Below are positions 37,966 to 50,798 of a DNA stretch of 64,000 nucleotides, in pieces. The position numbers and the translations under genes were made by a program. Numbering within the stretch: the stretch's first letter is position 1; each line of letters begins with the position of its first letter. The notes beneath the pieces were generated by a model that was given only the letters and a program-made list of their open reading frames with translations, was not told the DNA's origin and searched no databases. The DNA comes from Plantago elongata (lineage: Eukaryota; Streptophyta; Magnoliopsida; Lamiales; Plantaginaceae): contig JAYMSP010000095.1 in the NCBI GenBank assembly GCA_036897095.1, positions 1 through 64,000 on the forward strand. The letters run 5' to 3'.

Positions 37966-38913
37966 ATTTAAAGGGTACCACATATAATTCACCCTTCTTT
38001 TTATATGTGAAGAACATGTGTGCACTCCCCAATGAGGACATGGGGCTTAGGCCAAGGGTTTCAAGAGTTAGGTTAAAGAACTTTGCTAGTTAAGATATCT
38101 GGATTAGATGCGGATTATGTTTGAGTAGGTTGAAAAATATTATTCTATTTTTCCATGAATGATAAATGTGGGAAATAGAGATAAAACAAAAACAATATAG
38201 GTTAATAAAATTGTGAAAATAAAATGGTGGAGTAAGAATATTCCTCTAGCATGGCCCCAATGTTATAAACAAGGCCAGCAAAATGTGCAAAAATGCCAAC
38301 CTATTTGAAACAAAATCTTCAAGTCTTATATATTCTGCAGAAAGACTTTTAGATATAGAAAAAAGATAACACAATTAGTTAAGAATCATGCGTAGTGGCT
38401 AATGCTAGAGCATACGAAAACGAAATACTGATGTACCACCAGAAATGATACATAATCAACATTTCAGCAACAAAAAACACACAAGTAACTCATGCAGTCT
38501 GGATCAGACTCTTCAACAAAGGAAACCAGCAAATAAAACTCATTAAGACCAAAAGCTCCATTCCTTCAGATATAAGAGCACAAACAGGTTCAGATTCAAG
38601 AGATCCAACTTCCTCAGTTCCACACCTTAGATATGCCAGGGCAAATGTCCCCTCTATGAACAATTATTAAGATAATAATTAAACATTTTTATGCATGCCA
38701 ACCCCTAGTTTTACTTATAGTTCTTCCAAAGTCAAATCATCACAGTATGTAGTTCAAATCTTCTGTTTGATGTCATGAAAGCTGGTCAATGCACCCATCA
38801 CTTGAACAGCGGTCACTTATCTACACAATAGATAATAAGGACCAATAATCCCGTCTCTTTTTTTTTTTTTACAAATTGTGCAATGCATATGTTACTTCAT
38901 TTTTGGCAACAGA
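37966..38913. other. Intergenic, 3' flank of the exoribonuclease gene
   Basis: AT-rich, with no recognisable gene. The right part presumably contains the 3' UTR of the minus-strand gene ending at 38914. Confidence 0.4.
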
Positions 38914-41900
38914 TCAGGCAGAAGCCCATTCGAAATATTGGCAACGAGCACCCCTAGCAGCAGTCCAGTTTCCACATCCAAAGAAACTGCTCCCCTGTTT
39001 AGGACCTGGTTTGCGCACCATACCTTTGCTGCTCCTAACCCCACAATGACAAACTGGGTGATGGTATTGGAATGGCAACAGTGGAGGCCGCACTTCCCAG
39101 AGTTTCAGGGGTGAAGGCGGAAAAGGAACCTGTTTATCTTGATTAGGTTTCCATGTGGAGGTATCATCGGTAGCAGACTGGTTATAAGTGAGTGAGTTAG
39201 TGATTGAGAATTTAAACCCTCTGTGCATAAGCAACGCGAGCAGGCGAGCAGTGTTTTTGGCATCATCCAGACCACAGTGTGCACGACCTTGCCATGATAG
39301 CCCAGCCTTTTCCACAGCCTCTTTCAAGTTGCATCTCGCCCCTCCAAAAACCTCATAAAATGGAGCTCTCAAGTTGATCCATCTGGCCGAACATAATAGA
39401 TTATATTACTTTCTACATACAATTTACTTAAGCAGAAATTCTACTTGTACTCCTTGACAGTTGTTTTCATGATGAAGGAGGCCTGCTGAATTAAAGGTAC
39501 AACTAATAACACAGTTTAGGGCAGGAAAAACCAAGTTCAAAAATCAAGAAAGAAAGAGCTAATAGTTACCGGTTGAAATAGGAAGGCTTCCTAATATTTT
39601 TAAAACGGCACTCGGATTCCAGCATCACCCGGCAATCCCAGTTGGACCATGTCACAACAGCAAAGTTCGAGTTTTTTATTCCCTTATTTTCCAGCCATTT
39701 GTCATGCCTAATAAGAGCTTCACTCAATGTTACTCCTCTGTCCACCTGGATTATATAAAAGCTTCATAACTAACCAGAAAATCCTTGATAGGAAGTCAAG
39801 AACTATTGATAACAGGTGGATAGCACAAGACACTACCAAATGCATGAATCATTATGATACAAAGAAACAATAGCTAATCCACTTTTTTTTTTGTACAACC
39901 TAGAGCTAGAAGGCTAGGACCAATCAAGTCATTGACCACTGAAATAGCACATTAGTTCATTCTCCTTCAACAGCTTACATATTTGATATTCTTTCTGGGG
40001 TACTACCATTGCATGTGACTCACCATTTTGATGTTTCGCATCACATAAGCATGCAAATACAAATTATAAAAATAAAATACAAAATATAAAATATAAAACT
40101 GAATTGGGGAGTTACCTGAATTTGCTGTATGCCAGTCAGATCCTTGCAGAAATCACTGAGTAGTTGGTTGCATGTTGGCCTCACATATGTCTGGAAACAC
40201 GCTTCTAGCTGACCAGTTAGACTGCTTACTATTACAGAAGGGAACTCAATTATCTCCTGCGGATGAGGATTCCTGTCTTTGTCACATGTAGCCTCGAAAT
40301 CGATTACCACAAAATACTGGAAGTCTTGAAATTGGAAATCACGGGGATAACTTTGCGGGAACATGTTTGTTGGGGCACATTGGAGCCTGTTCACAGCAAA
40401 AGGATGGAATTGGCCCTGAAAAGCATTCAGTTGGCCCTGGGGGTAAGTTTCAGGATTGGCAAACCATGAGCCGAATTCATGATGGAAGAACGGCCTTTGG
40501 ATAGATTGATCTGGACATTCAAAAGGTTCACTTGTTGATGAACGATCTTTTTTTGTAACATTGTCACCTGGTTTAGCATGGAGGCCATCTCGGATCTCCG
40601 GAAAGCCTTCAGCATAGGTAGCATTATAGTGCAGATGACATGAGTGACCCTTATTCCGAAAACCCTTTATCGATGCCTCATAATCCCGTTGCATGGTATC
40701 TGCTCACACAAAAATTCGATAAGAATACATTAACTTGACTTCCAACCAATCAAATGATTCTAAAGCATAAATAATAGACATGGAGAATAAACAGTTCTAA
40801 TAATTCAGGGACTGGACAGCTTAATGTGAAACACCAAGCTTAAATTCTATGCAATTCATTTGCATAACCTAACCATTTTGCCATGATCTAACCATCCAGG
40901 TCTCTGGTCAGAGTGTGCACTTAACCAAAGCACGCCCCAGAGTTAGAGTTGGCCTAGTTTACATGTATTAACATATCGTACTTGTCCAATCCAACTTCTC
41001 AAGTCAGGCTAAAATTGGGCTTCAAAACATGGTGACCACTAAATGTTTAACTAGGTTTCTTATGTCACTGGAGTCTACAGCAGAAGTGTATTTCGTTTGT
41101 GGAAAGGGCAAGTATGGGAGCTTTTGAAGCATCAACAATGCATACTGGGCAAATTTAATAGCTACAAATAGCACAAAAAGAAACTCTAATATGTACTTAA
41201 GAACCAATATTTCACTATCAATCTCATGACAGAACACAAACCCCGTCCCCACCCTCACTTGATTCCCAGAGGATGTCACCTGACATCCTCAAAGTTGCAG
41301 CATACAGCTTGCCTTTTTTTCTCCTCACTCCTCTTTTATTCTTCAGGACTATCTCAAAAATTTATCTAAATCACATAAGGAAACAATAGAGCACCCAAAT
41401 GCATATAGGCAACTGGAAGCATGTATTTAGGCTAAGAGCACAAGTGCAACAAAAATGGAATGAGGATTCAACAGCTTAAGACTTTAATGGCATGTCAAGA
41501 GAAGCTATCATCAAAAGAGGAATAACCAACACTGTTTAGTGGGCCAACTAATACTATCACACAATTTGAAAATATAAAATGATAATGAAAAGTGAATATA
41601 CCGCTGCTAAAATGCAAGAAACAATATGAGAGGCGTGGTTAAGATGGGTATTTAATTGTATATTTGGTAAAAACAATAACGGAGAATCTAAGCACATCTA
41701 GAAAGAAGAAGAAAAATAGTAAGAATAGTTAATCATCGATAATAACAATAACAATAATAATTGGCATACTGTAGTTTTTTAATGTTTCTGAAATATTTGT
41801 CATTTGCATATATATTCACCACCTTCACTCTTCCTCCAATTTTTACCAAGCCATTTCCATATTTAACTGATTCATAAAACTTCATAATTTTCCTTTCCTT

Positions 41901-42109
41901 ATATTCCTTTTGTTTTTGGTAAGAATATCATTATCAAATAGGGGCATCACCGGAAACAAACAAACAAACAATCAAACAAACAAATATAATCACCTTATTT
42001 TGTGTAAAAGTCCTAGACTGACATGTATTTTTTTTTTTAAATGGACAGGGTTATAATAACAACAGCAGCAACAAAAGATAACATTAAATTGAAGACAAAT
42101 AATAATCAA

Positions 42110-42181
<72 letters not shown>

Positions 42182-42608
42182 CAGGTGAATTAAAAAAAAA
42201 ACTAGCTGAATATCAATATTTGTAGAGAGGGGAGGAGAAATTTCCCAGCCATATCTAGATTCTTAAGATGATCCTGGACCTAATAGACCACCATGCCGTA
42301 GAGAAGATAATTCATATAATGGCAGCATAATGAATTGAGCAAATAGAAGATGATACATTTGAATTGAGTTTTTAAAACCCTGAGAAACAAATCCGGTAAA
42401 TCATACCGATCAACGACTGCCAAAATCTTGCATCTTTTAAGAAAACTCTACAAATAGACATAAATCAGACAAAATTGCATCTTAAAACGGAAACCAATTG
42501 AAGATTAAACATGAAAACTCAAGAAAATTTGCAGCTCAACTGCACAGATCTAGAAATTAGCTGCAGATTTGAGTCAGAGATCTAAGTACCGGATCGATTT
42601 TGAGCCAT
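38914..42608 (-). CDS. ERI1/ERI2-like 3'-5' exoribonuclease with GRF zinc finger
   Basis: DEDDh 3'-5' exonuclease; relatives trim the 3' ends of small RNAs, histone mRNA or 5.8S rRNA. Exons on minus: 42608-42590 (19 nt), 40699-40116, 39745-39570, 39382-38914; phases close at 415 aa. Seen: FVVIDFEATCD with Asp140/Glu142 (Exo I), WSNWDCR with Asp238 (Exo II), and HCGLDD with His295/Asp300 (Exo III), so the catalytic set is complete. The C-terminus carries a GRF-type zinc finger with CHCGVRSSKG, FFGCGNW and RGARCQYFEW, as in animal ERI2. The N-terminal ~130 residues are Pro/Gln/Phe-rich and unassigned. The first exon (ATG GCT CAA...) was placed by splice consensus and phase, so an ATG at 40694 in exon 2 is the fallback start. 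Its nuclear or cytoplasmic role is not decidable from sequence. Confidence 0.9.
42110..42181. repeat. Palindromic (AAT)n(ATT)n microsatellite
   Basis: About ten AAT units (42110-42140) are followed directly by about thirteen ATT units (42141-42181), so the 72-bp tract is self-complementary and could form a hairpin or cruciform. It lies in the first intron of the exoribonuclease gene. Confidence 0.9.
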
Positions 42609-45600
42609 CTCAAATAAAGACGCCAAGCTAATCAGACCTCACCAAACAGACCGGCAATGGAAGGGTAGAAACAGATCTAAAACCCCGATGAGATAGTCTG
42701 AGTAAGTTTTTTGACAATGATAACTGGTACATTTTGTTCAATTCAAAGTAGATTCCCTGCTCGGATTATTTCCACGTGTGCCCAAAAAGCAAATAATCCA
42801 ACGGCTTAGACATTATTACTTAACGTGCAAGCCTTGGAAATTTAATTGTGCTCTACCCATTGCACGACATTTCCTTCATTTTACATTAATAACGAATAAT
42901 ATATGTTACGAAAGCAACTCTTCTCGAGTATAAGCTTTTTCTTTCAGATATGCTTATGTTATAAGTATAAAACAAGGATATTGAAAGTACTTAATGTCCC
43001 AGGATTCACAAGAAGAGTTTGATAAATAGCCTTCTACGGTTTTACCGTCAAACTCACTCACGCTGTTAGAATGATGCTCCTGAAATTAATTTAGAAACCC
43101 AAAAGGATTATTTGTTTCTCCACAACTTCTTGCGTTGGGAATCCAAGTTGCACAGTATGAAAGAGAGTTGGAAATCCAAGTTATAACTAGTATATCCCTT
43201 GTGCATTAGGAGCTCATCTCACGAGAGAAATCCCTAGTTCAGTCTTCAATTCCCCGAAATGTGAATTTCCTTCAGAAAGCCATTTTAATAACTGGTTTTA
43301 AACTTTGAAACGAAAGTTACAGGTTTAACCCCTTCCCCCTCTCAAGCATCTAACATTTTACTCAAACCTACTCCATGGAGCTTTGTAAGAAAATATCAGT
43401 TCAGTCAATTTTCTCTTCAAAAATCCATCACAAGATTCGTCACCATGGGCAAGATTAATCTGCACAGCATACAAACCTCTTTTGCATGCTAGATATAAAA
43501 AAGAAAGTTGTATATGCAGTGTACCCCAACTCTCTTTACCTCATAAATCGTAAATATAAATAGACTAGGAAATGACCAAAGACAGCATCTACAACAAAGA
43601 TATACAGAGAGAAAGAAAGTAGTCATGACTCGCGAAAAAGAGTCATTTATTATTATTAGCTTCGCACAAAATTCCTGCATCACATTACGACATTTTCTCC
43701 ACCAAAATATCAGTGCATGATCTAACTACATTCCAGCATTAATAAATTAGAAGTCTCGACATGACTAATTCCAAACTCTGCAAACATTGCAGTATTAATC
43801 CGTCACAAGTAGTACTACTATATAGTCCAAGTCTATGTGAGCACCGCTATGCATTAAGCAACAAATTGCAAGTGATGCCATGACCACTAGATAGTCTACT
43901 ACTTTGATTTGAGTGTATGCTGAATAATTAAACTAACTAAAAATTGTATTTCTGTCCAGCTCAATATCGAAATCAAATTCATGAGAATTAAAGGTAAACA
44001 CAGTAAGCCATCAACTTGAACACTGAAACACGATCCAGATCAACGTAAGCATGCATATACACCGGAATTTCGTAAGGTAGGAAGTACCTTTATGTTCTAC
44101 GGAAATCATCATGTTTCTGAATGTAATTAAGATCCGCGAGCAAGTACATCAGATCCCTCTCTTCAATTCACTCTATGCAATAACAGTTAAATCACACAAT
44201 CAAGCATTAATATATAACTCTGTAATGGTTCAGATTAATTATGCATATACATGAAGAATTATAGATATGGAAATTTCATCTGGGCTTGGGTAAGGCGTAG
44301 GGTTGGTTGGGTACCTTTATCGGTGAAGCAATTTAGGCTTGGGAGTGAAAGTGAAGGGAGCGTTTTCTTGTTTTGAGGCAGAAGAAGGTTAGGTTTTCCA
44401 CATTTTATTAAATTATTATTATGGTGTAAGATTGCATCTAATTTAATTACAAGATTAATGACATGAATGGGTATGTTAGTATGTTATTTTTCCTTTTTAA
44501 AGTGTTTATTGAGCAATTTGTTTGTAGTCAGTGAGGAACTTTAATTCATGTGAAAATATGGATTGGATTAACACCATGTGAATGTGAGGACCACCAAATT
44601 TGGATATTTATGCATTTCCCATGCGGGAATATTTTATATTAAAAAAAATGATTGAAAGAAACAATTATTATAATTTTAGGTGAATTTGTAACCTACGATT
44701 GATTGTGATGCCACATTATATTTGTAAGCTTTTACCGGTCACGTGGTAAATTAATTGAATCACATAAGAATTTGAGTAATATATGTTAAATTGTACATCA
44801 TATAACTGACTTGGTCTCAAATATCCATCACGTAATTTGTTTATCATACTCATCATCCAACCACGTCACATACTTATTTTCCTAAACTTTAGGTTAGTAA
44901 TTTTTATCATTCTGTTCAGTCTATACCTTCTCATGTTAATGGTAATATTCTAAAGTTCGTTGTGACAACGTAATTATGTTTTAAAAGGATAGGAGATCTT
45001 ACTCATATGTAAAAACGTCCTTTATGTTTTATTTTACTATGCATCATAGTCTGATATGATCTCAACCTAAGTTTCAGTTAGTAAATGGATGAGGAGGGAA
45101 ATGCAAGTATATATGAACTATAACTCTTTAGGGTTTAAGCCGATTACAAACAATCAAGCATATTGAGTTAATGGTAAGATGAATATATAAATTCTATATC
45201 AAGGTAACTCTAAAGGCACATTATCTCATCATATTGTAAACTTGTAATTACATATATTCATAATAGTTCGCTTATAGATCCACACATCGTGGCTAAATAC
45301 TAGTAATATTACCTAATTTACCCCATAATACAAAGGTTATTATAAAATTTTCACATCAATGACTTAGTTTATAGTTTTTGTGTGAATCAACAATTGTTGA
45401 TCGTCGTTGATTCAACCGTTCAAGTATAAGATACTTGGGATCTTCTATCGTCAGTTAATGTTTCGCCTTTACTAACGTTAGTCATCAATTAGATTAAAAC
45501 TTCAACGGTGGAGATCGAATAATCTCCTACCTTCCGCACTAAGTGTTGCCATGAAGTGTCGCACGAAATGATGCGTTACGTGTTGCTTTAACCACCTACG

Positions 45601-46762
45601 TCGCTTATATTTAAGTATATTTTTAAATATTATATTAAAAAAATATTTTTTGTATATTCAATACCCCTTTTAAAAAATTAAAATATTTAAACAAAAAAAT
45701 TAAAATTAAATTAAAATTTCTAAAGTTAGAAGATTAAACAAAAAATTGAATTCAATTAAAAAAATAAAATAAAAATAATTGGAGAAATTAAATTTAGGGT
45801 TTATGTGAATATTGAGGAATTGTGAAATTTTAATTTAGGGTTCATGTAAATGTTGTCCTCTTTCTTGTTAATTGTCTTCCTTAATTATGAGTAATGTGAA
45901 TATTTGTAATTAATTATAATTTTTAAAATTGTAATTCTCTTACAAATTATATAATATGTGTTTGATTATTTTTTTTAAATTAAATTTAAACAACAAGTAG
46001 CGGTAGAGGACGATAGTAGAGTACACACGTGTCAGGTGAGTACACATTAACTAACAATAGTCAGGACACATATTAATTGACGGTAGAAAATCTGAAGATA
46101 CTTTGAGTTCAAAAGTCACTTGTCGAGTTTGAAGCTTTGTAAGTGTACATAACATGGACAATTTTCCTCGAAAGAGTTTAATAATGCTCAATTAGTCTGC
46201 AAGTAGCGGTCATAGATAAGTAATAAATATTCCTATATTTCTTTAAAAGTAAAATAATTTAATATTACACATTAAAAAAATGATCTATAAAATTATATGT
46301 TTAAGAATGAGTTTTAAATATTAATTAAATAAAAAAGGTATTTGTGGAGTTAATTTTTTAAATTTATTTTTAAAATATCAATATTACAATTGTAATCTTA
46401 CAATTAATCAATAATTACATAATTATCATTAATTACTTATCAACTTGATATATCACTAGGCTAGTATATATTAGAATATAAATTCACTTCGGTGGAAATC
46501 GAATTCATGACTTTTAAAATTATATAGGTTTAATAATGCGTGATTAAAATGAATTGTATTATAAATGTTATTGTAAGATTAATTTAATTTGGTTGTTGAA
46601 AATGAGAAATTATTTTAATTTTAAGGATGGGTGGAGGGAGTAGTAAAATTCGAAGCGAGAGGACCATTTTATAGTTTGTGCTGTGTAGCTCTTAACAGTT
46701 AACACACCACTAACGCAGCAATATTAATCAGTTCATCACTGGTTGGGAATAATCCACCCGCC
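42609..46762. other. Divergent intergenic region between exoribonuclease and MRS2
   Basis: About 4.1 kb between two genes reading away from each other, so both promoters should be here. No protein family was recognised. At 44318-44405 and 44088-44160 on minus there are exon-like pieces ending in AAAG|GTAC donors, possibly 5' noncoding exons (see findings). 45390-46150 contains a weak inverted repeat. The rest is AT-rich. Confidence 0.45.
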
Positions 46763-49700
46763 ATGAGAGTCGTACCTCCACCGCAGATGAAACCGCCCGC
46801 GGCGGCGGACGAAGACGGTTCTCGTGCGACGGGCGGAGTAGGTATCCGGAAGAAGGCGGCGGGAGTGAGGCCATGGATGATACTGGAATCGACCGGCAAG
46901 TCTCAGGTTACGGAGGTCGGAAAACACGCCATCATGCGCCAGACTGGACTACCTGCTCGCGATCTACGCATACTCGACCCGCTGCTGTCGTATCCGTCTA
47001 CTGTGTTGGGCCGTGAGAAAGCGATTGTGATTAATTTGGAGCATATCAAGGCGATTATTACTGCTCAGGAAGTGTTGTTGCTCAATTCTAGGGATCCTTC
47101 GGTTATGCCGTTCGTTGATGAGCTTCAGAGGAGGATTTTGAGGCATAATCAGGCTACTAAGTCTCAGGTCAGCTGATTGTCACTTCATTGGGATTCTCAT
47201 CGTTGTTGATTTAATTGAATGCTTAGTTTTATGATTGGTAATCAGAACAGTTTGCTGTGTTTGGATTGTTGTTACTATATTATCTGTTCAATTATGTCAT
47301 TAGTTGCCCGATCACTTATGATCCTGTTAATTTCACTGCAATCATAATGGCAAATGGTTATTAGTGTTGCAACTGCAACCAAGTGGTGTCCTTCTCAGAG
47401 TCCTTTAATTAGTTTTTGTTCTATTTTAATTTTGGTAAAATGTAGTTCCGGCTTTCCGCTGTGCTATATGTTTCTGGAGTGGGGGCATCAAATTGCTCCC
47501 TTATCGTTACAGGTAGTCAGGTACTAAAAAAATTGAATTAGTCCTGGAAAAACAGAAAGTAGAAACTGTTTCTTGCCAATAGTGCGAATGTGAGTCTATT
47601 TTAGCATACAATGTAGCACAGAAATTCTGAATGCTTATGCAAAGCCACATGACGTAGAACATAAATTTTGAGTGTTTATGCAAAGCCGCATCATCATAGC
47701 GGACTTTGACTTGTTTTGTTTAAAGCAGAAGTTCTGTTCTAGTTCAAACGGATATGATTTTCTGTTCTGACATAGAACTCTATAGTATCTGCCTATCTGG
47801 TCCTTTGAAAACTTAAAGTGTAGCTGTAGAAAAAGAGCAGTGTTGACTCAGTTGCTACTGCAAGCATATAGGCCTTTTATTGTTCAGACTAATCAGGTTC
47901 AGGAACGGTACTTTTGATTTTCCGTCAACTGTTTCCCAATTAATAAATATTTAGTACTGTACAGTCTGTAATACTGTTTTAATTAGCAAGTTCTTAGGCT
48001 TTCTGAATTGCTAATTTTAAGTAATGTGCTTGTAACATGCTCATGTGGATGGGTTGTGATTCAGGAAGCTGGAGATGGTGAAAATGCAAATTGGTCAAAT
48101 ATGTATGATTTGGAGGGGAGAGAATCGGCACCAACAAGTCCTCCAGATCTTTCTAAAAGATTCCCATCGAAGGAAGAGGAGGGGAAAGTGGAAAGAAAGG
48201 AACAGTCTACTGAGAATCGAGAAGGTCCAAAGTTGCTTCCATTTGAGTTTGTAGCATTGGAGGCATGCCTCGAGAACGCTTGCAGTTGTTTGGAGACCGA
48301 AGTACCAAATTTTTGTTTATTAATCTGTCTGAAAGTGCAATTCACCTAGATTTTCCCTTACTATTCATGTTAACATTCCCTTCTTTTATTCTAAATTAGG
48401 CAGGAACATTGGAGCGCGAAGCTCATCCAGCATTGGACAAGCTAACTTCAAAAATCAGTACTCTCAATCTAGAACGTGTCAGACAAATAAAGAGTCGCTT
48501 GGTTGCTATTACTGGACGCGTTCAGAAGGTTGAACGAATTTCTCTTGTTATCCTACCTCGTTGCTTTTATTTCGTTAATTAATTACTATAAAATGAGTCA
48601 CAACTGGTGTGAAATATGCATTATGGAACTGGAAATTTCATCTCCAATAGAATGGAGTATTACTGCTGAGGTACTAGACTACTGGTACATAACTCACTAG
48701 CGTATTGCAATATCTTTTAACCTTAGTCTGACTCCAGAGTAAATAGTTCATGTGTCTACACGGTACTGTGCCAAAATCGAGGTGTGAAGCACCAAGTAAA
48801 TTATATACTCCCTCCGTCCCAGCTTCATTTTCCCGTATTCCATTTTGGTCCGTCCCAACTTCATTTTCTCATCCCTTAAATAGAAAATCTTTCTCCTACT
48901 TTATACATCATCTTTCTTTATTCAATTTTCTCCCTACTTTATCACCATATCTCCTACTTTATTCACTCTTTTTCGTACTTATCACCTTCTCTCATACTTT
49001 ATTCACTTTTTTCTTAATACTTGTGCCCGGTCCCGCGGGAAGATGAACCCGGGACGGAGGGAGTATATGTGATGTCTACTTTATAAGATGACCTTGAGTT
49101 TGTCCTAGGCGCAACAATAATGTATATTCAACAGATAGATATTTAGCTTTGAGCATGACATGATCATGTGGAGGAAATTGTTGTCCGTGATGATCACTGC
49201 TGTAGCTGTATTTTTAAATGGAAATTTGTAACTGTGAAATAAATGTGTCTGGTGAGTACATATGTGAGTGCTTGCTGCACCTTTTCTTATCAATAGGGTA
49301 TGCATGTGTGAGATGGTTTGTCTGTTTCATCAGTAATTTGTTAACTTTTTTTTAATAGGTGAGAGACGAGTTGGAGCATCTACTTGATGATGATGATGAT
49401 ATGGCAGAGATGTATCTGACTGACAAATTGCTACAGCAACTGGAAAATTCCTCCGCTTCTTCCATTAACGAACAAGATGGTATGGATGAAGATGATGTTA
49501 ACTCTGATGCTGATGATAGGCACGTATAAAGCCTCTGACTCTTTTAGTACTCAACTAATAATCGCTAGCTAGTTCAAAGTCACTTGTTAGAAATAACTCT
49601 GTTCATTTGCTTCACAGAGCAGTACTCACTCACATTTTATTGCCCAGTGCTTAAAATTGATGGGTACAACTGAAAATTCGTTGTTTGCAACAGTGATGAT

Positions 49701-50798
49701 CAGCAGAATGACAACCGCCAGAGTCATTTGCTTCGTGGTCATAGTGCACTTAGTAGAGACAGCCGTGGAACCCATACTAGTACCATAAGCAAGCACCTTG
49801 ACGTGGAGGAGCTTGAGATGCTCTTGGAAGCATATTTTGTGCAGATTGATGGTACACTGAACAAGCTGTCCACCGTATGTAACACTCTGTAAAATGGCCT
49901 ACGATCTGTGTTTTATTCTTCAAGCTTTGAAATATGGACTGTTGCTGTTTCTTCTGCATTCATGCTCGTCTGTTTCTAGCAGTGCTGTACAGTGTACGGA
50001 CATAGATACTGCTAGACCACAACAGAAATCTTTTAAGCCGCCTGGACACAGTTTCATATGCTCTTAAGCTAAAAAATGATTTTTCTGGGATAAACATCAC
50101 AAAGAACATAATATAGAATTAATTGTTTTCTTTCATTTTCAAGTTCTATTTTGAATCTTCGTATTTTATGTTGGATGCCATAAACTGCATATTGCTTTTG
50201 TGTTCCAACTTCATATCTACATAATGCTTCCAAGACAGTGTTATTTAACGTTTATTGGACCGCAGTTGTCAGAAATGACATGAAAATGTTCTTGAAGCCA
50301 CTAGTTTGACTTCTGCCAATAAATACTTCTCTGTAAAGATGAACTGCCTGTCCTAACTGTTGATCAAATTGAAATTGTTATATTATTAAAAAAGGACTCA
50401 TTCAGGCTCATTTCATTGCCCTGAAACCAATTGTTACCATTCCATTATAATTCAGGGATTGATCTTGAATTGCTTAAAGCCTTGCTTCTTCTTTGGTTGT
50501 GATGCAGCTGAGGGAGTATGTAGATGACACTGAAGATTATATCAACATTATGCTTGATGACAAGCAGAATCATCTGTTGCAAATGGGGGTCATGTTGACA
50601 ACAGCAACCCTTATGGTGAGCGCATTTGTGGTTGTGGCTGGAATTTTCGGTATGAATATCACCATTGACATTTTTGACAAAGACAATCCTGACAATTACC
50701 CAAAATTTATGTGGACTGTTGGAGGAGGCACAGCTGGAACCATTTTCCTGTACGTGATTGCAATTGCATGGTGCAAGTACAGAAGGTTGTTGGAGTGA
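46763..50798 (+). CDS. MRS2: MRS2-type magnesium transporter
   Basis: CorA/MRS2 family Mg2+ channel. Six exons: 46763-47167, 48065-48301, 48400-48528, 49359-49519, 49694-49874, 50508-50798, giving 467 aa, a normal plant MRS2/MGT length. Seen: LPARDLRILDPLLSYPST, ILGREKAI-type VLGREKAIVINLEHIKAIITAQEVLLLNS, a coiled-coil middle (ISTLNLERVRQIKSRL), the acidic LLDDDDDMAEMYLT, EELEMLLEAYFVQID, and LREYVDDTEDYINI before two C-terminal membrane segments. The first segment ends in the signature Gly-Met-Asn at residues 419-421. All family hallmarks are intact. Intron 4 appears to start with GC rather than GT (AG|GCACGT at 49520), because only that cut keeps the frame. The likely membrane (vacuolar, plastid or plasma) cannot be told, and the subfamily assignment is open. 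Confidence 0.95.
48808..49063. mobile_element. Stowaway-like MITE, young copy in MRS2 intron 3
   Basis: 256 bp with near-perfect terminal inverted repeats CTCCCTCCGTCCC and GGGACGGAGGGAG, flanked by TA duplications. The interior has repeated CTCCTACTTTAT / CATACTTTATTCAC motifs and a GC-rich end (TTGTGCCCGGTCCCGCGGG). The near-identity of the ends points to a recent insertion. It lies in the intron between the exons ending at 48528 and starting at 49359. Confidence 0.88.

Noticed and set aside
43000-44300. MicroRNA precursor in the ERI-like/MRS2 gap
   Set aside because: I found no known plant miRNA sequence on either strand and no convincing long hairpin; only a short ACGGTTTTACCGT stem near 43037.
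46699-47146. Minus-strand Arg/Ala-rich ORFs at the MRS2 start
   Set aside because: They are shadows of GC-rich exon 1 of MRS2.
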